DNA of 64,000 nt from Kribbella flavida DSM 17836 (GCF_000024345.1 NC_013729.1:7378001-7442000); one strand, 5' to 3'; shown: positions 34,038 through 42,847, counted from the first letter of the stretch. Notes: generated by a model from the letters alone, not told the origin. Numbers and translations are program-made.

Positions 34038-34634
34038 GTGATCCTTCTCGCCGGCTTTGTCACCACTTTGTCGATGATCGTCGCCATCGGCGCGCAGAAC
34101 GCCTTCGTGCTGCGCCAGGGACTGCGTCGCGAGTACGTGCTGCCGGTGGTGCTGGTGTGCGCGCTCTCGGACGCGTTGCTGATCAGCGGCGGCATCGCAG
34201 GCCTCGGTGCGCTGCTGACCTCCAACCCCACAGCCCTCGCGATCGCCAAGTACGGCGGCGCGCTCTTCCTCTTCGGGTACGCCGCGGTGGCGGCCCGGCG
34301 GGCGTTCCGGCCGAGCAGCCTCACCGTGTCGGACCATGCCCCGGCTGCCCTGCGCACCGTCATCCTGACCTGCCTCGGTTTCACGTACCTCAACCCCCAC
34401 GTGTACCTCGACACCGTGGTGCTGCTCGGTTCACTGGCCAACCAGTACGGCACGGACGGGCGATGGCTGTATGGGATCGGCTCGGTCAGCGCCAGCTTCG
34501 TCTGGTTCTTCTCGCTCGGCTACTTCGCCGGCAAGCTGGGCCCGGTCTTCGCCCGGCCGCGTGCGTGGCAGTTCCTGGACGGTGGCATTGCCGTGGCGAT
34601 GGCCGGTCTCGCGACGTGGATGCTGACTGCCTGA
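34038..34634 (+). CDS. LysE/ArgO family basic amino acid exporter
   Basis: 198 residues, about six helices, with the LysE signature VAIGAQNAFVLRQGLRREYV near the N-terminus and TCLGFTYLNPHVYLDTVVLLG in the middle. This is the true LysE/ArgO branch that exports lysine and arginine, distinct from the RhtB-type gene at 20990. The GTG start lies seven bases after TACCGT, so it is probably leaderless. Divergent from an ArgP-like regulator, its likely activator. Confidence 0.9.
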   Translation: MILLAGFVTTLSMIVAIGAQNAFVLRQGLRREYVLPVVLVCALSDALLISGGIAGLGALLTSNPTALAIAKYGGALFLFGYAAVAARRAFRPSSLTVSDHAPAALRTVILTCLGFTYLNPHVYLDTVVLLGSLANQYGTDGRWLYGIGSVSASFVWFFSLGYFAGKLGPVFARPRAWQFLDGGIAVAMAGLATWMLTA

Positions 34635-34666
34635 CCGACGACCCGGTCCGCCGGGACACTGTCGAG

Positions 34667-35461
34667 GTGGACGTGACCGTGCTGTGCGACGCCGTGGCCG
34701 TGTTCCCGGAGCCGATCGCGGAGGCGCTACCGGGCTGGTCGCCGGAGCAGCAAGCCTGGACCGAGTCGGAAGCACCCGGCAACGTCGCACCGGATGGTGG
34801 CTGGCTGCTGCACTTCCACTCCTACCTGGTCACGTCCGACCGGCATGCCGTCCTCGTCGACACCGGCATCGGCCCGGCGGGCGGTGAGGCGGCATTGTGG
34901 CTCGGCACCACCGGTCGCCTCCCTCGACTGCTGGAGAGCGCCGGAGTCGGTCCGGCCGAGATCGACACGGTTGTCCTGACGCACGTCCACCTCGATCACG
35001 CGGGCTGGAACACCGATGGCGACCACCCACGGTTCGCCAACGCGGAGTACGTCGTACAGCAGGCCGAGCTCGCTCATGCGCAGGACAGTGCGACGTACCG
35101 GAACCTGATTGAGCCGATCGCCGCAGCAGGCCAGTTGCGGGCGGTGGAAGGCCGGACGGCGGTCGCCGGTCTCACGCTGCTGCCGACGCCTGGGCACACT
35201 CCGGGGCATCAGTCAGTGCTTACAGACAGGGCTGTACTCGCCGGAGATGTCCTGGTCCATCCAGCTCAGGCGCGCTGGCCGGAGCTGGTGTACGTCTACG
35301 AGCGGAAGCCCGCTGTCGCGACGACCTCGCGCCGTGACTTGCTGCGGCTTGCAGCCGAGACCGGGCTGCCGATCGCGGCCGCCCACCCGCAGACGGCCCT
35401 CAGCGGGCAAGCGACCGGTGTGGCCGGCACCGCTTGTGCGGGTGGGCTGCTCAGGCTGTGA
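34667..35461 (+). CDS. MBL-fold metallo-hydrolase
   Basis: 264 residues with the beta-lactamase-like metal site HVHLDHAGW and later HTPGH, plus DVLVH. Quorum-quenching lactonases and many hydrolases share this layout. The GTG at 34667 comes 32 bp after the exporter and was chosen because VDVTVLCDAVAVFPEP leads into the fold. Its TGA abuts the opposite SDR stop (TGATCA). Substrate unknown. Confidence 0.85.
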   Translation: MDVTVLCDAVAVFPEPIAEALPGWSPEQQAWTESEAPGNVAPDGGWLLHFHSYLVTSDRHAVLVDTGIGPAGGEAALWLGTTGRLPRLLESAGVGPAEIDTVVLTHVHLDHAGWNTDGDHPRFANAEYVVQQAELAHAQDSATYRNLIEPIAAAGQLRAVEGRTAVAGLTLLPTPGHTPGHQSVLTDRAVLAGDVLVHPAQARWPELVYVYERKPAVATTSRRDLLRLAAETGLPIAAAHPQTALSGQATGVAGTACAGGLLRL

Positions 35462-36373
35462 TCAGCGGTAGCCGGTGGTGTCCGCCGGCTTGTCCGGGTC
35501 CTGCACCTCGACCAGGTAGCGCCAGGCGTCCGGCCGGCTGCCGTCGACGTCGGTGAAGCCGTAGACCTTGGCCAGCTGGCCGCTGGACAGCGACTGGCCG
35601 TTCCACCGCGCAACGTCGGGGTCGGCGGCGAGCGCCGCGACTGCTCGACCGACGTACGCCGGCGACTCCGAGATCGCGAAGTGCGGAATCCGCTCGGTCG
35701 CGTCGCGCCAGTTCTGCTCGGTCACGCCGAACTCGTCGAGCATGGCCTCCGAGCGCAACCAGCCCGGCGTCAACGAGACCGCGGTGGCACCGTGCGGCCC
35801 GAGCTCGTGCGCGAGCGAGAAGCCCATCCGGTTCACCGCGGCCTTGGCCAGGTCGTAGAAGAACGACACCCGGTAGTTCACCGCGTTGTACTCGTCGGTG
35901 CCGTCGGTCATCTCGATCACCAGCCCGCCCGGCTGCTTGATCAGCAGCGGCAGCGCGAAGTGACTGGTGATCGCGTGCGTCTCGACCGCCAGCCGGAACA
36001 TCCGCAGCCCGACGTCGAGGGACGACTCCCAGACCGTCTTGTCCCACTCGATCGTGGTCGCGCCGAAGATGTCGTTGACCAGGATGTGCAGCGCACCCTG
36101 CTCGCGGTCGATCCGGGCGACCAGGTCCCGGACCTGGTCCCGCTCCAGGTGATCGACCTGGACCGGAATGCCGCGGCCACCGGCGCGGTCGACGAGCTCC
36201 GCGGTCTGCTCGATCGTCTCCGGGCGGTCCATCTCGGACCGCTGGGTGCGGGTCGTGCGGCCGGTGACGTAGACCGTGGCTCCGGCCGCACCCAGCTCGA
36301 CCGCGGTGCCGCGACCGGCCGCCCGGGTCCCTCCCGCGACCAGCGCGACCTTGCCCTCCAAAGGCTTGCTCAT
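35462..36373 (-). CDS. Short-chain dehydrogenase/reductase
   Basis: 303 residues. The cofactor motif is GGTRAAGRG, the TGR following strand two favours NADP(H), and the catalytic Tyr-x3-Lys is YDLAK. Longer than a minimal SDR, it has a C-terminal extension ending in DAWRYLVEVQDPDKPAD. It is divergent from a TetR regulator with two palindromic operators between them, so the TetR probably controls it. Substrate unknown. Confidence 0.87.
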   Translation of the reverse strand: MSKPLEGKVALVAGGTRAAGRGTAVELGAAGATVYVTGRTTRTQRSEMDRPETIEQTAELVDRAGGRGIPVQVDHLERDQVRDLVARIDREQGALHILVNDIFGATTIEWDKTVWESSLDVGLRMFRLAVETHAITSHFALPLLIKQPGGLVIEMTDGTDEYNAVNYRVSFFYDLAKAAVNRMGFSLAHELGPHGATAVSLTPGWLRSEAMLDEFGVTEQNWRDATERIPHFAISESPAYVGRAVAALAADPDVARWNGQSLSSGQLAKVYGFTDVDGSRPDAWRYLVEVQDPDKPADTTGYR

Positions 36374-36392
36374 TCCCGCCCTCCCAGTCAGC

Positions 36393-36428
36393 CATACAAC
36401 GTATGATTTCTGTACCATACGGTGTATG
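36393..36428. promoter_or_regulatory. Two CATAC-N3-GTATG operators between the SDR and TetR genes
   Basis: CATACAACGTATG (36393-36405) and CATACGGTGTATG (36416-36428) are two copies of one 13-bp palindrome, 23 bp apart. The second includes the ATG of the TetR gene. Two palindromes in a 52-bp divergent region are characteristic of TetR-type autoregulation and control of the neighbour. Confidence 0.8.
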
Positions 36429-37109
36429 AATACTGCTGGCAAGCCGGGCCGGCCGCGCACGGGTGAGCAGCGGCTCAGCCGTGCGGCGATCCTGGCGGCC
36501 GCGTTGCGCATCGTCGACGACGAGGGTCTGGAGGCGATGACGATGCGGCGGCTGGCCGCGGCGCTCGGGGTCAACCCGATGTCGATCTACCACCACCTGC
36601 CGAACAAGGCGGCGGTGTTCGCCGGTCTGGCCGAGCTCGTGTTCGCGGGGCTGGACGACGTCCGGCCGCGGCCCGGCGGACCCTGGCAGGACGAGGTGAA
36701 GGACGCTGCCCGGGCCTACCGGGCCGCGCTCAAGGCACACCCGAACCTCGCCTTACAGGTGCTGTCGGACCCCTCAGCGGTGTCGGACGTCGTGGTGGTG
36801 ACGGTCGAGCCGTTCTACCGGGCGCTGGAACGCGGCGGGCTCCCGCCGCGGGCCATCTTCGAGTCGGTGAACACGATCGTCGACTTCGTGCACGGGTTCC
36901 TGCTCGGTGAGCTCTCCGTCCGGGCCGCGACGTTCGAGCTGGCGCCGGACCTGGTCGACCGGGTGCAGAAGCTGCCGGACGGAAAGGCGCCCGCGCTGAC
37001 CCGGGTGGTGAACGCGCTGGGCCGGGACGGCCTGCACTACGACTTCGACGGCGGCTTCGAGTCGGCGCTGACCCTGCTGGTCAACGGCATCGAGTCGACC
37101 GCGGGCTGA
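36426..37109 (+). CDS. TetR/AcrR family regulator
   Basis: 227 residues. The N-terminal helix-turn-helix (SRAAILAAALRIVDDEGLEAMTMRRLAAALGVNPMSIYHHLPNKAAVF) is typical. The C-terminal domain is the tetracycline-repressor class 4 type (HPNLALQVL; VDFVHGFLLGE). It is expected to repress itself and the divergent SDR through the twin CATAC palindromes, one of which covers its start codon. The last 73 bp overlap the convergent EamA gene. Confidence 0.9.
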   Translation: MNTAGKPGRPRTGEQRLSRAAILAAALRIVDDEGLEAMTMRRLAAALGVNPMSIYHHLPNKAAVFAGLAELVFAGLDDVRPRPGGPWQDEVKDAARAYRAALKAHPNLALQVLSDPSAVSDVVVVTVEPFYRALERGGLPPRAIFESVNTIVDFVHGFLLGELSVRAATFELAPDLVDRVQKLPDGKAPALTRVVNALGRDGLHYDFDGGFESALTLLVNGIESTAG

Positions 37110-38011
37110 CCGGAATTCTTGGACCGCAGCCGGGAGATCGCGACGCCGAGCAGGCAGAGCGCGCCCCCGGCGTACGCCAGGGTGGCCGGCGTTTCGCCGA
37201 GCAGCAGCCAGCCGAGCACGATGGCGAGCGGCGGAACCAGGTACGTCGTGGCGCCCATCCGGCCGGCGCTCGTTCGGGCGAGGGCGTAGGCCCAGGTGGT
37301 GAACGCCAGCGCGGTCGGGAACGCGCCGAGGAACACCACCCACCAGATCGTCGCCGGCCGAGCGGCGGCGGTCTCCCGCACCAGAGCCGGCGCGAACGGC
37401 AGGCAACTGATCGCGCCGATCGTGCAGGCCAGCCAGGTCACCTCCAGCGCCGGAAGGCGACCCAGCAACGGCTTCTGCGCGACCACGCCCACGGCGTACG
37501 CGATGGCGGCGACGACGCAGAGGATGACGCTCCAGGTCTCGGCGGTGCCGTCGGACGAGGACACGCCGATCAGCAGGACACCACCGAAGGCCACCGCGCT
37601 GCCGATCACGAGCCGGCGCGGGAAACCCTCGCCGAGCAGCAGCCCGGCGAGCACGGCGATCAGCAGTGGGCCGATGTTGATCAGCATCGCGGTGGTGCCG
37701 GCGTCCAGGCGCTGCTCTGCGGCGTTCAGGGCGACGTTGTAGACACCGAACCAGAGCAATCCGCAGACCAGCAGCAGCTTCCAGTCCCGCTTCTCCGGCC
37801 ATCGCCGGGGACGGCTGACGACGACGGCGCCCAGCATCAGGCTGCCCACGACCAGCCGCCCCAGCGACAGGGCGCCGGCGGAGAACTCGTGACCGACGTG
37901 CCGGATCGCGACGAACGCCGAGGCCCACAGCACCACGGTCACTCCCGCGGCTGCGGCCGCCAGCAGCCCTTGCCGTCGATCCGTCATCGCGGGCCGTGCC
38001 GTGGTCGCCAT
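37037..38011 (-). CDS. EamA family (DMT) transporter
   Basis: 324 residues, ten predicted helices: GVTVVLWASAFVAIRHVGHEFSAGALSLGRL starts repeat one and TWSVILCVVAAIAYAVGVVAQKPL repeat two, with GAFPTALAFTTWAYALARTSAGRMGATTYLVPPLAIVLGWLLLGE near the end. The ATG at 38011 follows TACGGT by six bases on the minus strand, suggesting leaderless transcription. A 30-residue hydrophilic tail runs 73 bp into the convergent TetR gene. Confidence 0.88.
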   Translation of the reverse strand: MATTARPAMTDRRQGLLAAAAAGVTVVLWASAFVAIRHVGHEFSAGALSLGRLVVGSLMLGAVVVSRPRRWPEKRDWKLLLVCGLLWFGVYNVALNAAEQRLDAGTTAMLINIGPLLIAVLAGLLLGEGFPRRLVIGSAVAFGGVLLIGVSSSDGTAETWSVILCVVAAIAYAVGVVAQKPLLGRLPALEVTWLACTIGAISCLPFAPALVRETAAARPATIWWVVFLGAFPTALAFTTWAYALARTSAGRMGATTYLVPPLAIVLGWLLLGETPATLAYAGGALCLLGVAISRLRSKNSGQPAVDSMPLTSRVSADSKPPSKS

Positions 38012-38054
38012 GCCTCGACCGTAGGGGCGGATCGCTTCGGCGGACACCGAATAT

Positions 38055-39278
38055 TCAGCCAGCGGCTCCCTCCGTCTCCGCCGTCTCGCCCGGCGCGCGC
38101 GGCTCGCCCTGTTCGCCCGGCTCGGCAGCCTTCGGAGGCGGCAGGGCGGATCGGGTGATCAGCGCGGTGAGCAGCACCGGCACGGTCAGCCCGGCCATCA
38201 GCACCGGCAGTCCGACCCACACGGAGCCGACCGCGAAGCCGGCGTAGACGGCCACCGCGAACACCTCCGCGAAGAAGCCGGACACCGACGTGACGGTCGC
38301 CCGGGCCGGTCCTTCGATCGCGTCCTGCAACCGGGCATCGGCCACGATGATGACCAGCTGCATCACGCCGTAGCCGACGGCGATCGGCAGAAATCCCCCG
38401 GCGGTCCCGCTCAGCGACCCCCAGGCGATCAGCCCAGCGGTCACCGCCAGGCCGACGGCGAACACCGTCGCCGGCAGCCGGTACGCCGGTCCGCCCAGGG
38501 CTCCACCGATCGCCTGGGCCGCGACGGTCCCGGCGATCAGCAGCGGCACCAGACCTGTGGACGCACCCACTTCCCTGGCCAGCAAGGGGAAGTACTCGTC
38601 GAACGACAGGAATCCACCCAGCAGAGCGACCAGCGCGACCGCCTTGCGGACCGTTCTGCTGGTGGCTGCCTCGGTCAGACCCGAGCGCAGCATCAGCAGG
38701 TACCGTCCGAGCGCGGTTCGCCCGGTCCCGGGCGCCACCTCCTCGGTTTCGTCGGCGGAGGCGACCCGCGCCGCCTCCGGGAGGGACAGTGCGACAGCGA
38801 CCTGCATGAGGCAGCTGAGCACGCTGAGAACGCCGACCAGCTGGTACCCGCCCAACTGGAACAACGGCGCCGCGAGCACGGTCGCGGTCAGGTTCATCAC
38901 GAGCGCGGCCGATCGGGCCGTGCCCAGCAGCCGCGCGTACGTGCCGGTGGCACCACGCGCCGCCAGCTCGTCGTACACGAAGGCTTCGAAGGTGCCGGAA
39001 ATCAGCGCGGATCCGGCGCCCCACAGCACGAAGCCGAGCGCGAAGCCGGCGTACGACGGCACGGTGATCCACGCCGCGTAGCCAAGACCGGTCAGGGCCG
39101 GGCCGAGCATCAGCAGCTTGCGGCGGGAGAACACGTCCGCCAGAGCCCCGGACGGGATCTCCAGCAGGAACGCGGTTGCCGACCAGATGATGAACAGGGT
39201 CGAGATCTCGGCGGCCGAGAGCCCGTGGTCCGCGAACAGCAACTGGTACAGCGGGTAGAGCGGAATCAGGTCCTGCAA
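38055..39278 (-). CDS. MFS transporter with uncertain start codon
   Basis: 407 residues from a TTG at 39278. Helix one and the MFS loop are seen as LIPLYPLYQLLFADHGLSAAEISTLFIIWSATAFLLEIPSGALADVFSRRK, and about twelve helices follow. The same frame stays open upstream to a TGA at 39332 and codes RRPTSLSVRVVAYEALQDL, which looks like part of the protein. No ATG or GTG occurs there, only a CTG at 39308. Either a rare start is used or the true start has mutated. It is 43 bp downstream of the EamA start. Substrate unknown. Confidence 0.8.
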   Translation of the reverse strand: MQDLIPLYPLYQLLFADHGLSAAEISTLFIIWSATAFLLEIPSGALADVFSRRKLLMLGPALTGLGYAAWITVPSYAGFALGFVLWGAGSALISGTFEAFVYDELAARGATGTYARLLGTARSAALVMNLTATVLAAPLFQLGGYQLVGVLSVLSCLMQVAVALSLPEAARVASADETEEVAPGTGRTALGRYLLMLRSGLTEAATSRTVRKAVALVALLGGFLSFDEYFPLLAREVGASTGLVPLLIAGTVAAQAIGGALGGPAYRLPATVFAVGLAVTAGLIAWGSLSGTAGGFLPIAVGYGVMQLVIIVADARLQDAIEGPARATVTSVSGFFAEVFAVAVYAGFAVGSVWVGLPVLMAGLTVPVLLTALITRSALPPPKAAEPGEQGEPRAPGETAETEGAAG

Positions 39279-39377
39279 CGCCTCGTAGGCGACGACGCGG
39301 ACGGACAGACTGGTGGGTCGGCGGTCAGGTCAAAGGTGTGGGCTCGGGAATCTCATGCACTGAATTTACCCGGACCG

Positions 39378-39953
39378 TCAGGCCACCAGCAGGTCTTTTG
39401 TGCCGGGTGTGGACAAGTGCAGCACCTGGTACCGCGTGCCCGGCACGATGCCCGGCTCGCCGCTCCACAAGGTGAACTGCACGAGCTCCCACCGCCCGGG
39501 ATCCACCGCGATGGCCGAGCTGTGCACACCCGCCAGCTGCGCGGTCCGGCGCAAACCGTCCATCGCCTCGGCCACCGGCCCCGCGGGATCAACGTCCGGT
39601 GGCAGCTGAACGATGTGCTTGGTCGCCGCCACGGCCTGCTGGTCGACGTCCGGCCCGCCCAGCGCCTCCACTCCGGTCCAGTGCCGCACGCTCGGTCGTC
39701 CGAACGACCGGCAGATTCCGGTGAAGAACCCGCCACCCCACAGGAAGCGGCTCATCCCGGCGGTGTCGTTCCACAGGTAGAACGGCGCGTACTGGTTCAC
39801 CGCGGCCCCGTTCGCCTGGTCCTGCACCAGGTACGCCTTCAGGCCCAGACCCTCGAAGTCGTCGGTCGCGTGACCACGCTCGAGCACACGGCGGCGGATG
39901 GTCCCCATGTCGTAGTCGGCCGGCAAGGTCAGCTCGTACTGCATCGCGTACAC
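39378..39953 (-). CDS. DUF4865 family protein
   Basis: 191 residues with the start MYAMQYELTLPADYDMGTIRRRV and the blocks DFEGLGLKAYLVQDQ, NQYAPFYLWNDTAGMSRFLWGGGFF and FGRPSVRHW characteristic of DUF4865. The fold resembles a dimeric alpha+beta barrel, as in small monooxygenases, but activity is unknown. GTG start, or ATG three codons later. An AT-rich promoter-like stretch (TAGTAT on the minus strand, near 39988) precedes it. Confidence 0.82.
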   Translation of the reverse strand: MYAMQYELTLPADYDMGTIRRRVLERGHATDDFEGLGLKAYLVQDQANGAAVNQYAPFYLWNDTAGMSRFLWGGGFFTGICRSFGRPSVRHWTGVEALGGPDVDQQAVAATKHIVQLPPDVDPAGPVAEAMDGLRRTAQLAGVHSSAIAVDPGRWELVQFTLWSGEPGIVPGTRYQVLHLSTPGTKDLLVA

Positions 39954-40046
39954 GGTGGCACCCTTCTGGTCAGCGTGTCGTACATACTAATAGGTACAGA
40001 ACTAATCCCGGTGCGACGGACCACGAAATCGGCCAGGGTTGGAGCC

Positions 40047-40928
40047 ATGACGGGTGCGAACGAGCGAGTGTGGTCCAAGCTGCCGGCGGGGAGCCGGGAG
40101 GCGCTGGTCGACGGGTTGAGTCCGTCCGACCTGCAGAGTGCGCTGCTGGAGGTGAGTCGTCTTCGGGCGGCGAAGGTGACGCCGGCGCGGGTGCTGGAGC
40201 GCTGGCGGCAGGACCGGTTCGTGCAGCCGTCGCAGACGGATCCGCGGGCGCTGGTGAAGACGCAGGCGCGGCTGTGGGAGCTGTTGCCGGAGCGGTTCGC
40301 CGGCGTCGAGCTGTCCCCGGTGACCCCGCTCGGGACCTGCTCGGCCGTCGCCACGGTCAACCAGAACAAGGTGCTCAGCACGACGCGCAACACCGAGGTG
40401 GCCAGCGACCCCACGAACGAGCTGGCCCTCGAGGCCGCCGTACGCCGGCGGGCCGGGGCGGCGCGGGTGGACCTCGCGACGTGCCAGCGGGTCGTCCGGG
40501 CCCAGGCGGCGGAAGGGCCGGGCATGTTCGCGCACTTCCAGCTTTTCGCGCTGGTGTCGACCGCGCGGGACACCGGGTCGGGCCGGTTGGAGGCCGAGCT
40601 GCTGCTGGACCACCTGCGCTACTGGCACGCCGTACTGGGCGACAAGGCGGACTTCAGCTTCACCACGTTCGCGCCGACGGCACTGCGCGAGCGGATCGAC
40701 GACACCGTGCGTCCGGCCTTGCCCGTGGAGCTGATCGAAGACTCGCAGCGTGACAAGGGATCGAACTACTACACGGGGATCGCGCTCGGGCTGGGAATGG
40801 GCGGGGACGAGCTGGGCGACGGCGGCTTCACCCGGTGGACTGCTGATCTGCTGGGGGACGCCAAGGAGCGCTGCCTCATCAGCTGCATCTCCACGGAGCG
40901 ACTGACGGCGCTCAGCCCCGCAGCCTGA
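40047..40928 (+). CDS. Unassigned protein with faint histidyl-tRNA-synthetase-like C-terminus
   Basis: 293 residues, no signal peptide. I do not recognise an established family. Two stretches recall class II synthetases: PLGTCSAVATVNQNKVLSTTRNTEV and, near the end, NYYTGIALGLGMGGDELGDGGFTRW followed by ISCISTERL. These resemble the YYTG...GGRYD...ERL order of HisRS/HisZ. Canonical motifs 1 and 2 are not clear, so it is at most a distant, probably non-acylating relative. The ATG at 40047 follows GGAG. Its last 17 bp overlap a convergent acetyltransferase gene. Confidence 0.7.
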   Translation: MTGANERVWSKLPAGSREALVDGLSPSDLQSALLEVSRLRAAKVTPARVLERWRQDRFVQPSQTDPRALVKTQARLWELLPERFAGVELSPVTPLGTCSAVATVNQNKVLSTTRNTEVASDPTNELALEAAVRRRAGAARVDLATCQRVVRAQAAEGPGMFAHFQLFALVSTARDTGSGRLEAELLLDHLRYWHAVLGDKADFSFTTFAPTALRERIDDTVRPALPVELIEDSQRDKGSNYYTGIALGLGMGGDELGDGGFTRWTADLLGDAKERCLISCISTERLTALSPAA

Positions 40929-41310
40929 GCAGAGCCGCGTCGGTGGGCGAGAAGCCGCAGGCTCCGACGTAGAAGTCGGTCAGGTGCGGCTCGTAGTCGA
41001 CGTGCAGCCACTCGCAGCCCGCCGCGCGTGCCTCGTCGGCCGCTCGGGCCACCAGCAGCCGACCGATCCCCCGGCGACCGTGATCCGGGTGGACGGCGGT
41101 GTCCAGCACGAACGCGTGCGCGCCGCCGTCCCAGCAGACCTGGACGAAGCCGATCAGCTGCTCGTTGTCGAAGGCACCGACCCAGGTCAGCGCGTGCCGC
41201 TCCAGGCGAGCCGCCCACGGCTGGACGTCGCCGGCGGCAGACCCGAAGGCGAGAGCGTGCAGAGTCGACAGCACCTGGTCGTCGACGGGGAATCGGACTT
41301 TGAGCTCCAT
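40912..41310 (-). CDS. GNAT family N-acetyltransferase
   Basis: 132 residues; VCWDGGAHAFVLDTAVHPDHGRRGIGRLLVARAADEARAAGCEWLHVDYEP carries the R/H-x-x-G-x-G acetyl-CoA loop, and FYVGACGF the C-terminal motif. Short but complete for the small acetyltransferase type. The inverted-repeat element at 41351 lies 40 bp upstream. Confidence 0.85.
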   Translation of the reverse strand: MELKVRFPVDDQVLSTLHALAFGSAAGDVQPWAARLERHALTWVGAFDNEQLIGFVQVCWDGGAHAFVLDTAVHPDHGRRGIGRLLVARAADEARAAGCEWLHVDYEPHLTDFYVGACGFSPTDAALLRLRG

Positions 41311-41350
41311 GGACCGTGAGCCTGCCGGACCGGCACCGGCTTGTCGATCT

Positions 41351-41412
41351 GGGGGTGTCTCCTGATTCCGCGCCGAGTGCCGCGCAGTAGGCGGGAATTG
41401 GGAGACACGCCC
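41351..41412. repeat. Inverted-repeat element, copy A (62 bp)
   Basis: Left end GGGGGTGTCTCCTGATTCC and right end (read inward on the minus strand) GGGCGTGTCTCCCAATTCC are inverted repeats. The interior shares GTGCCGCGCAG, then a G/A-rich stretch with GGAATTG, with copy B. Where B has TTGAT/ATCAA in its arms, A has CTCC/GGAG, a paired change. Its right end plus the next TA makes the TAG stop of the ammonia-lyase-like gene. Confidence 0.75.
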
Positions 41413-42398
41413 TAGTTTGCCTCGGTGCTGAGCAGGACGACTGTGCTGTCGCAAGTCAGCTCCAGCGCGTCGCGCGCGGCGCGGAGGCCCGCCAGGGTGG
41501 CCGCGCCGCTCGGTCCCGAGGAGATGCTTGCGGCAGCGAGGTCCTCGACAGCCCGTATCGCCTCGTCCTCTTCCACCGTCACCGACACGTCCATCCCGTC
41601 CCGCAGGACCGGCCAGGCCAGGCTGGACGGCGTACCGCAGTTCAGGCCGGCCATAACCGTGGTGCTGGTCTCCACTGTCACCGGCTGACCGGCGAGCAGG
41701 CTGCTGGTGATGCAGGCCGCTCGCGCCGGCTCTACGCCCAGCACGGCCGGCGCACTGTCCGTACTGCGGTAGTGAGTGACCGTGGCCTGGGCAACGGAAC
41801 CGACGCCCATCGGTACGACGACCAGGTCGGGCCGCACGTCGATCTCGCGGAACAGGGTCGAGTAGCCGTCCACGATGTACTGCGGGATCACCTCGTAGCC
41901 CGGCCACGCGGAGTCCTGGATCAGCAACTGCCGCCCGGTCACCGCCGACGCCGCGGCAACCACCGCAGCGTCGTACGAGGTGGGTAGGACAGTGACCTTG
42001 GCGCCCTCGGAGCGGATCGCGTCGATCGCGGTCGAGCTGACCACGTCAGGCACGAACACGTGCGAGCGGAGGCCGAGCATGCGCGCTCGACGGGCTACGG
42101 CGCGACCGTGGTTGCCGTCAGTGGCAGTGACCAGTTCCTCGGTGCCGGGATGATCCTGCAGAGCGCGGTGGATCGCCCACCACGCACCGAGCGCCTTGAA
42201 CGCCGGCAGACCGAGTCGATGCGACTCGTCCTTGACCAGTACGCGACCGACACCCAGCTCACCCGCCAGAGCCGGTACGGCGTGCAGCGGCGTCGGCGCG
42301 TAGTCGCTGAGACCCTGATGGAAGGCCAGCACCTCGGTGGGCGCAGGCGTGGTCCGCCAGGACCGGGCGGCCGGGCTGCGGTGGAGCAGGCGCGGCAC
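41412..42398 (-). CDS. PLP-dependent ammonia-lyase (diaminopropionate/threonine type)
   Basis: 328 residues, fold type II PLP enzyme. The cofactor Lys lies in LPAFKALGAWWA, the Gly-rich phosphate loop is PMGVGSVAQA, and TDGNHGRAVARRARMLG is the usual substrate-binding block. It resembles diaminopropionate ammonia-lyase and threonine dehydratase, which deaminate amino acids to keto acids. The GTG comes 3 bp after the PopR-like gene, so the two form an operon. The stop TAG is made of a TA and the first G of an inverted-repeat element. Confidence 0.85.
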   Translation of the reverse strand: MPRLLHRSPAARSWRTTPAPTEVLAFHQGLSDYAPTPLHAVPALAGELGVGRVLVKDESHRLGLPAFKALGAWWAIHRALQDHPGTEELVTATDGNHGRAVARRARMLGLRSHVFVPDVVSSTAIDAIRSEGAKVTVLPTSYDAAVVAAASAVTGRQLLIQDSAWPGYEVIPQYIVDGYSTLFREIDVRPDLVVVPMGVGSVAQATVTHYRSTDSAPAVLGVEPARAACITSSLLAGQPVTVETSTTVMAGLNCGTPSSLAWPVLRDGMDVSVTVEEDEAIRAVEDLAAASISSGPSGAATLAGLRAARDALELTCDSTVVLLSTEAN

Positions 42399-42401
42399 TA
42401 C

Positions 42402-42761
42402 CTAGGCGACCAGGGCGAACGCCTGCGCGGAGGTCGAGTAGGTCTGCGGCGACGTGGACGCGATCCGCTGCGGCGCGGACTCGGTCACCCGGATCGCGGC
42501 CGTCTGCAGCCGGACCGGCAGGGTGGAACGGACCGCGGTGGCGAGGTCGAACTGCACCTCGGCCAGCAGGTCGCTCAGCTCCAGGTCCAGCGCGCGGCAG
42601 ATCGCGGCCAGGATCTCCGAGGACGGCTCCTTGCGGCCGCGCTCGATCTCGGACAGGTACGGCACCGAGACCTGGGCGAGCTCGGCCAGCTCGCGCAGGG
42701 TGATGCCCCGCTCGCGCCGTAGCCGGCGGAAGACGTTCCCGATCACCTGGCGTAGCAACAC
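42402..42761 (-). CDS. XRE family Clp regulator, PopR/ClgR-like
   Basis: 119 residues with a helix-turn-helix typical of ClgR/PopR (RRLRRERGITLRELAELAQVSVPYLSEIERGRKEPSSEILAAI). PopR and ClgR activate clp protease genes and are themselves degraded by ClpP through C-terminal alanines. This protein ends AFALVA, similar to an ssrA-like degron. The divergent neighbour is clpP, with a PopR-type site between them. GTG start with GAGGAGG. Confidence 0.88.
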   Translation of the reverse strand: MLLRQVIGNVFRRLRRERGITLRELAELAQVSVPYLSEIERGRKEPSSEILAAICRALDLELSDLLAEVQFDLATAVRSTLPVRLQTAAIRVTESAPQRIASTSPQTYSTSAQAFALVA

Positions 42762-42825
42762 GTCTGGTCCTCCTCGGCTCGGTGGTTCCTGTACCGAGTG
42801 TGCCACCCCGGCCGGGTCTGCGGAG

Positions 42826-42847
42826 GGCAGATCTGCCATCGGCAGAT
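42826..42847. promoter_or_regulatory. PopR-type box TCTGCC-ATC-GGCAGA upstream of clpP
   Basis: ATCTGCC (42831-42837), three bases, then GGCAGAT (42841-42847). This matches the TCTGCC-N3-GGCAGA site reported for PopR control of clpP3 in Streptomyces, as I recall it. A second overlapping palindrome GGCAGATCTGCC spans 42826-42837. It lies 41 bp before the clpP ATG. Confidence 0.85.
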
